A stretch of 64,000 bases of DNA, taken from NCBI RefSeq assembly GCF_039522585.1, contig NZ_BAAADR010000014.1; one strand, 5' to 3'. The translations under genes and the position numbers were made by a program. The stretch comes from Bisbaumannia salifodinae. GTDB taxonomy: Bacteria; Pseudomonadota; Gammaproteobacteria; Pseudomonadales; Halomonadaceae. Below are positions 41,828-49,081 of the stretch, piece after piece. The notes below the pieces were generated by a model that saw only the letters and a list, made by a program, of their open reading frames with translations, had not been told where the DNA came from and ran no database searches. The stretch's first letter is position 1. Each line of letters begins with the position of its first letter.

Positions 41828-43111
41828 TTAGTTGCCACGCACGGCGGTCAGATCGGGCAGCCAGGTGACCAGGTCGGGGAAGGCCACCAGCACCAGCAGC
41901 ATCACCAGCAGGGCCGCGTAGTAGGGCAGCATCGCCTTGACCAGGGACTCCATGGAGACCTTGCCCACGCCGCAGCCCACATAGAGGCAGGTGCCCACCG
42001 GCGGGGTCAGCAGGCCGATGCCGAGGATAAAGGCCATCAGCACCCCGAAGTAGGCGGGATCGACGCCCACCGAGGTGACGATGGGGGCCAGCATCGGCGC
42101 CATGATCACCATGGCCGGGGTCAGGTCCATCACGAAGCCGATCAGCAGCAGCAGCAGCGCCACGATCAACAGCAACAGGAAGGGCTCCTGGGTGATCGCC
42201 TGGACCTGCTGCACCAGGGTCTGGGGCACCATGTTGATGGTCAAGAACCAGGCGATCACGGTGGCGAAGGCCAGCAGCAGCATCACCATGCCGGTGAGCC
42301 GCGCGGTGCGGATGCACATGCCCCAGAGGTCGGCGAGACGGATCTCCCGGTAGCAGACCACCGAGATAAACAGCGAGTAGAGCAGCGCCGCCACCGCCGC
42401 CTCGGTGGCGGTGAAGACCCCGGCGATGATGCCGCCGACCACGATCACCGGCAGCACCAGGGCCAGCCAGGCGGCCTTGAAGGCCTGCCACAGCGGCGCC
42501 AGGCGGAACTTGCGGGTCTGCCCGGCGTGCTCGAGGCTGGCCATGATAAAGGTGGTGACCATCAAGGCCAGGCCGATCAGCAGCCCCGGGACGATGCCGG
42601 CGATAAACAGCCGGCTGATGGAGGTCTCGGTGACGATGCCGTAGAGGATCAGCGGGATCGACGGCGGAATGATGATGCCGATCACCGAGGAGACGGTGTT
42701 GATGGCGGTGGCCTGGGGCGCCGTATAGCCCTGGCGGGTCATGGAGGGAATCATCATCGCCCCGGTGGCGGCGGTATCCGCCACCGCCGAGCCGCTGATG
42801 CCACCGAAAAACATCGAGCCGGTGATCGCCACCTGGCCCAGGCCGCCGCGGATAAAGCCCACCAGGGCGCCGGCCAGGTCCATCAGGCGACGGGCGATGC
42901 CGCCGGCGCTCATCACCTCCCCCACCAGGATAAAGAAGGGAATCGCCAGCAGCGGAAAGCTGTTGACCCCGCGGATCGACTGCTCGATCAGGATCGACAG
43001 GGGAATATCGGAGAGCACGGCCATGACCACGGCCGCCACCCCGAGGCCGAAGGCGATGGGCAGGCCTAGGGCGATGGAGGCGAAGAGGATCGCCAGGAAG
43101 ATCCACAACAT
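41828..43111 (-). CDS. dctM: TRAP transporter large permease (DctM)
   Basis: A 427-residue membrane protein of about 12 helices with TRAP-M motifs: LLAIPFFILVGEVMSAGGIA near residue 52, VAITGSMFFGGISGSAVADT, and IIIPPSIPLILYGI. It forms the Na+-driven transport subunit with DctQ and the binding protein DctP. It starts four bases after the DctQ stop. Its position ahead of gluconokinase suggests the substrate is gluconate or a related sugar acid. Confidence 0.93.
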   Translation of the reverse strand: MLWIFLAILFASIALGLPIAFGLGVAAVVMAVLSDIPLSILIEQSIRGVNSFPLLAIPFFILVGEVMSAGGIARRLMDLAGALVGFIRGGLGQVAITGSMFFGGISGSAVADTAATGAMMIPSMTRQGYTAPQATAINTVSSVIGIIIPPSIPLILYGIVTETSISRLFIAGIVPGLLIGLALMVTTFIMASLEHAGQTRKFRLAPLWQAFKAAWLALVLPVIVVGGIIAGVFTATEAAVAALLYSLFISVVCYREIRLADLWGMCIRTARLTGMVMLLLAFATVIAWFLTINMVPQTLVQQVQAITQEPFLLLLIVALLLLLIGFVMDLTPAMVIMAPMLAPIVTSVGVDPAYFGVLMAFILGIGLLTPPVGTCLYVGCGVGKVSMESLVKAMLPYYAALLVMLLVLVAFPDLVTWLPDLTAVRGN

Positions 43112-43115
43112 GACA

Positions 43116-43685
43116 TCAGCTCCCGGAGGTGGGGGAAAGGAGGCGCACCAGGCTCTGCCAGGCGCGCCACAGGGCCACCGCGCCGATAAAGAGCGCGCAG
43201 ACGATCAGCGAGGCATTGATCAGGTTCCAGGGCACCCCGAGCAGGGCGGTGCTGGCCGTGGAGCGGCTGACCACCAGCGCCCCGCCCCACAGGATCACCC
43301 CCATCAGGGCGGCGATGATCAGGTGCTGGATCAGATAGAGCAGGTAGGCCCCCCGGGGCGGCAGGCGGCGCACCAGGAAATCCACGGCGATATGCTCATA
43401 GCGGGCGAAGGCTGCCGCGGCGCCGACGAACACCAGCCAGATAAACAGCATGCGGGCCAGCTCGTCGGCCCAGGGCAGGGCATGGTTGAGCAGGGAACGG
43501 CCCACCACATTGGCGGAGACCGCCAGGATCAGCGCCACCAGCAGGGCCGCGATCAGCTGCTCCATGATCACGGTGAGCCAGCGGAACGACGCCGGCCCGC
43601 GGCGCTGCTCGATATCCAGCTCCAGGGGGCGGCGATTGGGATCCTCCACGTAGGCATGGGGATCGGGGGTGGCTTGGGTGTCCAT
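43116..43685 (-). CDS. dctQ: TRAP transporter small permease (DctQ)
   Basis: A 189-residue protein with four transmembrane helices and the family motifs VVGRSLLNHALPWADELARM and FIWLVFVGAAAAFARYEHIA. It has a hydrophilic N-terminal tail of about 40 residues, longer than usual. It partners DctM and lies 71 bases after the duplicated fragment of dctP. Confidence 0.9.
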   Translation of the reverse strand: MDTQATPDPHAYVEDPNRRPLELDIEQRRGPASFRWLTVIMEQLIAALLVALILAVSANVVGRSLLNHALPWADELARMLFIWLVFVGAAAAFARYEHIAVDFLVRRLPPRGAYLLYLIQHLIIAALMGVILWGGALVVSRSTASTALLGVPWNLINASLIVCALFIGAVALWRAWQSLVRLLSPTSGS

Positions 43686-43756
43686 CGCGGGACTCCTGAG
43701 GCGAGTGGCGGGGCCATCGAGGCCCCGCCGGGTCGAACATCGGGGTAAGGGGGAGG

Positions 43757-43848
43757 TTACTCGTCGTCGGCGACGGAGGCGGCGATCTGCTGGATCTCGG
43801 CGATCAGTTCCTCGCCGATGCGCGGGCCCCAGTCGTCGTAGGCCGGTC
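43757..43848 (-). pseudogene. Partial duplicate of the dctP 3' end
   Basis: Directly after the dctP stop, the minus strand translates PAYDDWGPRIGEELIAEIQQ then IAASVADDE and stops at 43757. This repeats the end of DctP, PVYEEWAPEIGEELIAEIQQ then IAASVADDQ. The two DNA copies are identical over most of 43762-43815 but diverge at the outer end, so this could be a duplication followed by drift or a scar of recombination with a paralogous dctP. It has no start codon of its own. Confidence 0.8.
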
Positions 43849-44928
43849 TTATTGGTCGTCGGCGACGGAAGCGGCGATCTGCTGGATCTCGGCGATCAGT
43901 TCCTCGCCGATCTCCGGCGCCCACTCTTCATAGACCGGCTGCACGGCCTCTTGGAAGGCGGCGATCTGCGCGTCGTCCAGGCGGGTGATCTGCATGCCGC
44001 GCTCCTCGAGCTGCTCCCGGGCCCAGTCGTCATACTCGGCGCTGATCTGGATCTCGTAGGCCGCCGACTGGCGGGCCGCCTCCTGCACCAGGGCCTGGTA
44101 GTCGGGATGCAGGCGGTCCCAGGTGCGCTCCGACATCATCATCACGAAGGGCGTGTAGACGTGGCGGGTCTCGGAGCCGTAGTCCTGCACTTCCTGGAAG
44201 TTGGAGGTAAGGATGGTGCTCCAGGGGTTCTCCTGGCCGTCCACCACGCCCTGCTCCATGGCCGAGAAGAGCTCGCCGAAGGCCATCGGCGTGGGGTTGG
44301 CGCCCAGCGCCTCCCAGATCGCCAGGTGCACCGGGTTCTCCATGGTGCGCACGGTCAGGCCGCGCACGTCCAGGCCGGCCACATCTTCCGGGCTGGCCAC
44401 CGGGCGGGCGCTGTTGGAGAGCTGGCGATAGCCGTTCTCGGAGAAGGTCAGGGCCTTGATGCCGCTGCCCTCGAAGGCGTCCAGCATCGATTGGGCCGCC
44501 TCGCTCTGCAGCACCTCGATGGCCGCCTCGCGGCTGGGCAGCAGGAAGGGCAGGTCGAAGACCGCCAGCTCGGAGACATAGGAGGTGGCCGCCGAGCTGG
44601 AGGGGTAGGTCATGTCCAGGGTGCCGGTCTGCAGCATCTCCATCATCTGCACATCGTCCCCCAGCTGGCTGTTGGGGAAGACCTGCACCGTCAGGCGGCC
44701 CTCGCTGCGCTGCTCGAGGATATCGGCGAAGTAGCGGCTGGAGAGGTACTGGGGCGAGCCCTCCGAGAGGCCGAAGCCCATGCGGATGGTATGGCTGCCG
44801 TGATCCCCTACCACCTCGCCGTCGATGGCGGGGGGCGCGGAGAGCTCGGGGGACTGGGCCTGGGCGATGCCAAGGGAGAGGATGGCGGCCCCGGTCAGGG
44901 CGACGGCGTGGCTCCAACGAGGTGTCAT
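43849..44928 (-). CDS. dctP: TRAP transporter solute-binding protein (DctP)
   Basis: A 359-residue periplasmic protein with signal peptide (SHAVALTGAAILSLGIAQAQ) and DctP-family motifs: HTIRMGFGLSEGSPQYLSSR, VQVFPNSQLGDDVQMMEMLQ, and MEQGVVDGQENPWSTILTSN. The conserved Arg that binds carboxylates is probably in GLDVRGLTVRTMENPVH. GGAG lies eight bases before the ATG at 44928. It is first in the operon dctP-dctQ-dctM-(mini-ORF)-gntK-gntR, with a promoter and operator about 100 bases upstream. Confidence 0.92.
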   Translation of the reverse strand: MTPRWSHAVALTGAAILSLGIAQAQSPELSAPPAIDGEVVGDHGSHTIRMGFGLSEGSPQYLSSRYFADILEQRSEGRLTVQVFPNSQLGDDVQMMEMLQTGTLDMTYPSSSAATSYVSELAVFDLPFLLPSREAAIEVLQSEAAQSMLDAFEGSGIKALTFSENGYRQLSNSARPVASPEDVAGLDVRGLTVRTMENPVHLAIWEALGANPTPMAFGELFSAMEQGVVDGQENPWSTILTSNFQEVQDYGSETRHVYTPFVMMMSERTWDRLHPDYQALVQEAARQSAAYEIQISAEYDDWAREQLEERGMQITRLDDAQIAAFQEAVQPVYEEWAPEIGEELIAEIQQIAASVADDQ

Positions 44929-45019
44929 GGCGTGACTCCGTGATCGGCGTTGTTGTTGGTCGATGCCGCCGGCAGGGCGGCATTCGGGGTCGGGTAACGG
45001 GTCTCTGGTAACCAACCCG

Positions 45020-45033
45020 ATGTTACCGGTAAC
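45020..45033. promoter_or_regulatory. GntR-like operator upstream of the TRAP/gluconate operon
   Basis: ATGTTACCGGTAAC contains the perfect palindrome GTTACCGGTAAC with the central CG typical of LacI-family sites, and closely matches known E. coli GntR operators (ATGTTACC-GTAACA). It lies just downstream of the predicted -10 of the operon, a position for repression, and a related TGGTAACCA half-site cluster follows at 45006-45014. Confidence 0.75.
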
Positions 45034-45044
45034 TTTCGCCGTTG

Positions 45045-45074
45045 AGCCTAGTCGTCGCCGCGCGGGGGTGTCAA
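45045..45074 (-). promoter_or_regulatory. Sigma-70 promoter for the dctPQM-gntK-gntR operon
   Basis: On the minus strand a perfect -35 TTGACA (45074-45069) is followed after 18 bases by TAGGCT (45050-45045). The GntR-like operator lies immediately downstream, within the initial transcribed region. Transcription would start near 45038. Confidence 0.6.
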
Positions 45075-45096
45075 CGAATGAGCGAAAAACGAGACC

Positions 45097-45110
45097 TAGA
45101 CCATGGTCTA
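45097..45110. promoter_or_regulatory. 14-base perfect palindrome TAGACCATGGTCTA
   Basis: This perfect palindrome lies 23 bases upstream of the operon -35 box, where an activator or a second repressor could bind. It could equally serve the divergent plus-strand gene at 45296. The bound protein is unknown. Confidence 0.5.
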
Positions 45111-45295
45111 ACTGCCGCCCGGGGCGCGGGATCGCGCCGGACTCGAGGCCAGGGCAACGGCAGCAGCGGCCGCCCTCGCCAGCACTGCTGGAGCCATCGC
45201 GGAGGTCGAGGCGACAACAAGGGTGATACAGATCAAGAAGGGGCCGGGCGTTGTGCACTATGGTAAGGGCATCACTCCCGCAAGGATTGGCCAGC

Positions 45296-45673
45296 ATGGT
45301 GAACTCCGTCCCGACGCCTCAACCGAGCAAGCTCTCCCCCCTGCCCAGGCTGTCCGGCTGCCTGCTGGTGATGCTCCTGCTCGTGCTGCTGGCCTCGACC
45401 ACGGCGAGCGCCCATGACCGGCTCTCCGACCAGGTTCCGGCGCCCATCGCCACGTCCGACGGTCCCCACTGCCACCATGGACACCCCCAGGAGCGCCCCA
45501 CCCTGGCGGCGCTGCGGGCCCACACGGCGGATGCCGAGCCCGTTGCGCTCGCCCCCCTCTCCCAGCCCACCGCCGCCGCACCCCGGACGAGATTGCCACG
45601 GCTGTCTTCTCCGGGACAGGTGATGGCCCCGCCTCCCCCGCTCTATTTGCTGACCCAGCGCTTTCGCTCCTGA
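45296..45673 (+). CDS. Small secreted His-rich protein, possibly metal-related
   Basis: A 125-residue protein with a signal peptide or anchor (LSGCLLVMLLLVLLASTTAS) and then SDGPHCHHGHPQERP, a Cys/His cluster that could bind copper. The rest is Ala/Pro-rich with no known domain. The start at 45296 has AAGGA nine bases upstream. It precedes the Met-rich chaperone and copper ATPase genes on the same strand, which suggests, but does not prove, a role in metal handling. Confidence 0.55.
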   Translation: MVNSVPTPQPSKLSPLPRLSGCLLVMLLLVLLASTTASAHDRLSDQVPAPIATSDGPHCHHGHPQERPTLAALRAHTADAEPVALAPLSQPTAAAPRTRLPRLSSPGQVMAPPPPLYLLTQRFRS

Positions 45674-45811
45674 GTCCTGTCCGGCTCGCCTCGCCAGCCA
45701 TCACCTCTACGAGGCGGCTAGGCCCTGACCGGCGCCTCGGACAAGCGGCACCCTCTTCGGCCCTCGCGGCCAGACAGTTCGCAGTGGGCCTATGGCCCCA
45801 GGAGTCAGATC

Positions 45812-46429
45812 ATGAAACTTCGTCGACGCACTATGGCCTTGGGCCTCTCTCTAGCGCTGGGACTCGCCGGAAGCGGCATGGTCGCCGCCCAGGGAACGGC
45901 CCCCGGGATGATGAGTGGCCAAGGCATGATGAGTAGCCAAGGCATGGGACCCGGCATGATGAGCGGCCAAGGCATGGGACCCGGCATGATGAGCGGCCAA
46001 GGCATGGGGCCCGGCATGATGAGCGGCCAAGGCATGGGCCCGGGCATGATGAGCGGCCAGGGCATGGGGCCCGGCATGATGATGCCCTGCCCGATGACGG
46101 GCGAGCCCCCGGTGCCCCAGTTGAACGACGAGCAGCGTCTCCAGCTGCGCGAGCTGAGGCAGGCACACCGCCCCGCCCAGTTCGAGCGCATGGCGCGATT
46201 GATGAATCTGAGCGACGACCTGATGACCGAGATGCAGGGTGAGCGCCCCGATCCCGAAGCGGTGCAGGCCCTGCATGGGCAGATGGCGGAGGTGCATGGC
46301 GAGATGCTGGCGGAGCGGGTGCGCCTGCGCAATGCCATGCACGAGCTGCTCACCGACGAACAGCGCCAGCAGATGCAAGAGGCGCTTCCTGGCGTCGTCG
46401 GTCCCGACGACCACGACACTCACCAGTGA
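45812..46429 (+). CDS. Spy/CpxP-like periplasmic protein with Met-rich repeats
   Basis: A 205-residue exported protein (signal peptide to about residue 27). Residues 30-92 are six near-identical copies of GMMSGQGMGP, rich in Met and Gly, the type of array that binds Cu(I). The C-terminal part is helical and Spy/CpxP-like, with LNDEQRLQLRELRQ and HELLTDEQRQQMQ (LTxxQ-type motifs). It sits directly ahead of the P-type copper ATPase gene and may act as periplasmic copper buffer or chaperone. The Met repeats come from 30-base tandem units. Confidence 0.8.
   Translation: MKLRRRTMALGLSLALGLAGSGMVAAQGTAPGMMSGQGMMSSQGMGPGMMSGQGMGPGMMSGQGMGPGMMSGQGMGPGMMSGQGMGPGMMMPCPMTGEPPVPQLNDEQRLQLRELRQAHRPAQFERMARLMNLSDDLMTEMQGERPDPEAVQALHGQMAEVHGEMLAERVRLRNAMHELLTDEQRQQMQEALPGVVGPDDHDTHQ
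45905..46083 (+). repeat. 30-base coding tandem repeat (GMMSGQGMGP units)
   Basis: About six copies of a 30-base unit GGCATGATGAGCGGCCAAGG plus CATGGGNCCC, nearly identical, with a shorter first copy. Each encodes ten residues, so copy number can change in frame and alter the number of methionines. Confidence 0.92.
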
Positions 46430-46467
46430 ACGTGGCACTCGCCCACCCCGAGGCGAACGATCGCCCC

Positions 46468-46512
46468 GCCATGCCATTGAGAGCCATGCCATTGAGAGCC
46501 GTGCCATGACCG
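46468..46512 (+). repeat. 15-base tandem repeat ahead of the copper ATPase start
   Basis: Two exact copies of GCCATGCCATTGAGA (46468-46482, 46483-46497) and a third diverged copy (46498-46512) that contains the ATPase ATG. Together they form a 12-codon mini-ORF. Confidence 0.9.
46471..46509 (+). CDS. 12-codon mini-ORF overlapping the copper ATPase start
   Basis: ATG at 46471 reads MPLRAMPLRAVP and stops with TGA at 46507-46509, which overlaps the ATPase ATG (46506) as ATGA. It arises from the 15-base tandem repeat. No good ribosome site is seen close to its ATG, so whether it is translated is open; terminating ribosomes could reinitiate on the ATPase gene. Confidence 0.4.
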   Translation: MPLRAMPLRAVP

Positions 46513-48791
46513 AGACCACCGCGACGACCATTACCCTGACCGTGCCCGGGATGGGCAGCGACCACTGCGCCGGCATCGTGCGCACCACCCTGACCCGCCT
46601 GGAGGGCGTGGGCGAGATCCATACCAATATCGCCAACCATCGGGTCGCGGTGGCGGTGCGCGACGGCGGCCCGGATGGCGAGAGGCTTCGCAGCGCCGTG
46701 GAAGGCGCCGGCTATGAGGTGGCCGCCGTCGAGGGCGAGGCGGCACAGGACGCCGAGGCCGGGGCCGCGATCGAGGAGGCCTATCTGACCCGGGCCCGCC
46801 GGCGGCTATGGATCGCCGCCGTGCCTACCACCCTGATCATGCTGCTGATGATGCCGCAGATGTTCTGGCGGCCGATTCCCGGCTACCTGGCCATCGTCGC
46901 GCTGCTGGCCTTCCCGGTGGTGTTTCTCTACGGCGGTATCGCCACCCACAAGTCGACCTGGCGCTCGCTGAGGAACGGCACCTTCAACATGGACGTGCTG
47001 ATCTCCATGGGCAGCCTGCCGCCCTACCTGATCGGTCTGGTCGGCTTCGTGACCCCGATGACCTCCTTCGTCGAGATGGCCGCCACCATCATGACCTTCC
47101 ACCTGCTGGGCCGTTACCTGGAGGCCCTGGCCAAGGGGCGCGCCTCCCAGGCCATCCGCCGCCTGCTGACCCTGGGCGCCAAGACGGCGCGGGTGGAGCG
47201 CGACGGTGAGGAAGTCGAGGTGCCGGTTAAAGAGCTGGCACCGGGTGACATCATGATCGTGCGTCCCGGCGACAAGATCCCCACCGACGGCGAGGTCATC
47301 GAGGGCGAGAGCCATCTCGACGAATCCCTCGCCACCGGCGAGTCGATCCCGGTCTACAAGAGCACCGGCGACAGCGTGATCGGCGCCACCCTCAACAAGG
47401 AGGGTCGCCTGCGGGTCAAGGCGACCCGCGTCGGTGGCGACACCTTCCTCGCCCAGGTGGTCCGCCTGATCGATCAGGCCCAGGGCTCCCGGGTGCCGAT
47501 CCAGGAGTTCGCCGACCGCATGACCGGGCGCTTCGTGCCGGCGGTACTGGCCATCGCCCTGGTCAGCCTGGCGGCCTGGCTGCTGATGCCGGAGACGCTG
47601 CGCCCGATCCTCGACTGGGGCGCCACCTTCCTGCCCTGGGTGACCCCGGATGCCGCCGTACCGGTGCTGGCGATCCTCGCCGCCATCGCCGTGCTGGTCA
47701 TCGCCTGCCCCTGCGCCCTGGGCCTGGCCACCCCCACGGCGCTGATGGTGGGTTCCGGCATCGGCGCCGAACGCGGCATCCTGATCCGCTCCGGCGAGGC
47801 GATCCAGACCTTCAAGGACGTCAAGGTGATGGTGCTCGACAAGACCGGCACCATCACCCGCGGCGAGCCCCGCCTCACCGAGGTGGTCGCCGCCGAGGGC
47901 GTCGCGGAGGCGCGCCTGCTGCGGCTCGCCGCCAGCGTCGAGCACGCCTCCGAGCACCCCATCGCCCGGGCCATCGTCGACGGCGCCGGGGAGCGCGGCG
48001 TGACGCCCGGCGAGGTCAGCGAATTCCGCTCCACCGGGGCCCGTGGCGTCTCTGGCAAGGTGGACGAGGCCCGTGTACTGATCGGCAACCGTCGGCTGCT
48101 GGAGGAGAACGAAATTCATGGCCTGGAGGCCCTGGACGACGAGCTGAGTCGCCTGGAATCCCTCGGGCGCAGCGTGGTGATCGTGGCCGCCGATGATCAG
48201 GCCCTGGGGCTGGTGGCCGTGGCCGATACCCTCAAGGCGGAATCGGTGGACGCCATCCGCGGCATGCACGCCCTCGGCCTGCACGTGGTGATGGTCACCG
48301 GCGACAACGAGCGGGCCGCCCGGGCCATCGCCGAGGAGGTGGGCATCGACGAGGTCCAGGCTGGGGTCCTGCCCGAGGGCAAGGTCGAGGCCATCCGCGC
48401 CCTGCAGGCCCGATACGGCAATCACGTGGCCATGGTCGGCGACGGCATCAACGACGCCCCGGCCCTGACCCAGGCCAATGTGGGCATCGCCATCGGCGCC
48501 GGGGCCGATGTGGCCATCGAGGCCGCCGACGTGACCCTGGTGAGCGGCGAACTGACCGGCGTGGTGGACGCCATGCACCTCTCCCGCGCCACCTTCGGCA
48601 AGATCGTCCAGAACCTGATCTGGGCCAGCGGCTACAACCTGGCGGCGATCCCCGTCGCCGCCCTGGGGCTGCTGCATCCGATGATCGGGGTCATCGCCAT
48701 GACCGCCAGCTCCCTGTCGGTGATCGGCAACTCCCTGCTGCTCAAGCGACGCTTCGCCCGCCAGCCCATGATCGAAGGAGGCTCCCGATGA
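46506..48791 (+). CDS. copA: Copper-type P1B ATPase (CopA-like)
   Basis: A 761-residue heavy-metal ATPase: one N-terminal HMA domain, eight helices, CPC ion motif in VLVIACPCALGLATPTALMV, phosphorylation motif DKTGTITRGE, and hinge MVGDGINDAPAL; the last helices carry MTASSLSVIGNS. These are features of Cu(I) exporters. Oddly, the HMA metal loop reads GMGSDHCAG, so the first Cys of the usual C-x-x-C is missing. ATG 46506 is chosen because the longer frame overlaps the Spy-like gene. It forms a unit with the Spy-like gene before it and the small membrane gene after it. Confidence 0.9.
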   Translation: MTETTATTITLTVPGMGSDHCAGIVRTTLTRLEGVGEIHTNIANHRVAVAVRDGGPDGERLRSAVEGAGYEVAAVEGEAAQDAEAGAAIEEAYLTRARRRLWIAAVPTTLIMLLMMPQMFWRPIPGYLAIVALLAFPVVFLYGGIATHKSTWRSLRNGTFNMDVLISMGSLPPYLIGLVGFVTPMTSFVEMAATIMTFHLLGRYLEALAKGRASQAIRRLLTLGAKTARVERDGEEVEVPVKELAPGDIMIVRPGDKIPTDGEVIEGESHLDESLATGESIPVYKSTGDSVIGATLNKEGRLRVKATRVGGDTFLAQVVRLIDQAQGSRVPIQEFADRMTGRFVPAVLAIALVSLAAWLLMPETLRPILDWGATFLPWVTPDAAVPVLAILAAIAVLVIACPCALGLATPTALMVGSGIGAERGILIRSGEAIQTFKDVKVMVLDKTGTITRGEPRLTEVVAAEGVAEARLLRLAASVEHASEHPIARAIVDGAGERGVTPGEVSEFRSTGARGVSGKVDEARVLIGNRRLLEENEIHGLEALDDELSRLESLGRSVVIVAADDQALGLVAVADTLKAESVDAIRGMHALGLHVVMVTGDNERAARAIAEEVGIDEVQAGVLPEGKVEAIRALQARYGNHVAMVGDGINDAPALTQANVGIAIGAGADVAIEAADVTLVSGELTGVVDAMHLSRATFGKIVQNLIWASGYNLAAIPVAALGLLHPMIGVIAMTASSLSVIGNSLLLKRRFARQPMIEGGSR

Positions 48792-49003
48792 ACCGCTATC
48801 ACCACGCCATGATGTTCGCCTGCCTGGCGGTGATGGGTGGCGCCATGCTGCTGCTGATATCGCGCAGCGACGCCCCCGGGAACGGCGCCTGGTTACTGCT
48901 GCCCATGGCGCTCTGCCTGGGTGCCCACCTGCTGCTGCATCGTCATGGCCCCCACGGCGCCGCCCGGGACGAGTCGCCGGAGTCGCCGAGAAAGCGGCAC
49001 TGA
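48788..49003 (+). CDS. Small membrane protein next to the copper ATPase (DUF2933-like)
   Basis: A 71-residue protein with two hydrophobic helices (about 7-24 and 34-50) and a His/Arg-rich tail (HLLLHRHGPHGAARD). It resembles DUF2933 proteins often found in copper-resistance clusters. Its ATG overlaps the ATPase stop (ATGA), so the two are coupled. Confidence 0.65.
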   Translation: MNRYHHAMMFACLAVMGGAMLLLISRSDAPGNGAWLLLPMALCLGAHLLLHRHGPHGAARDESPESPRKRH

Positions 49004-49081
49004 GCGGCAGCGCGGCAACCGTGAGTTGACCACCCCGGCGGGATGCCTAATCCTGGCGGCACACCCTGCCGAGGAGTCGCC

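Noticed and set aside
46239..46505. N-terminal extension of the copper ATPase
   Set aside because: The in-frame extension overlaps the Spy-like gene and encodes no HMA-like sequence; the HMA domain begins right after the ATG at 46506.
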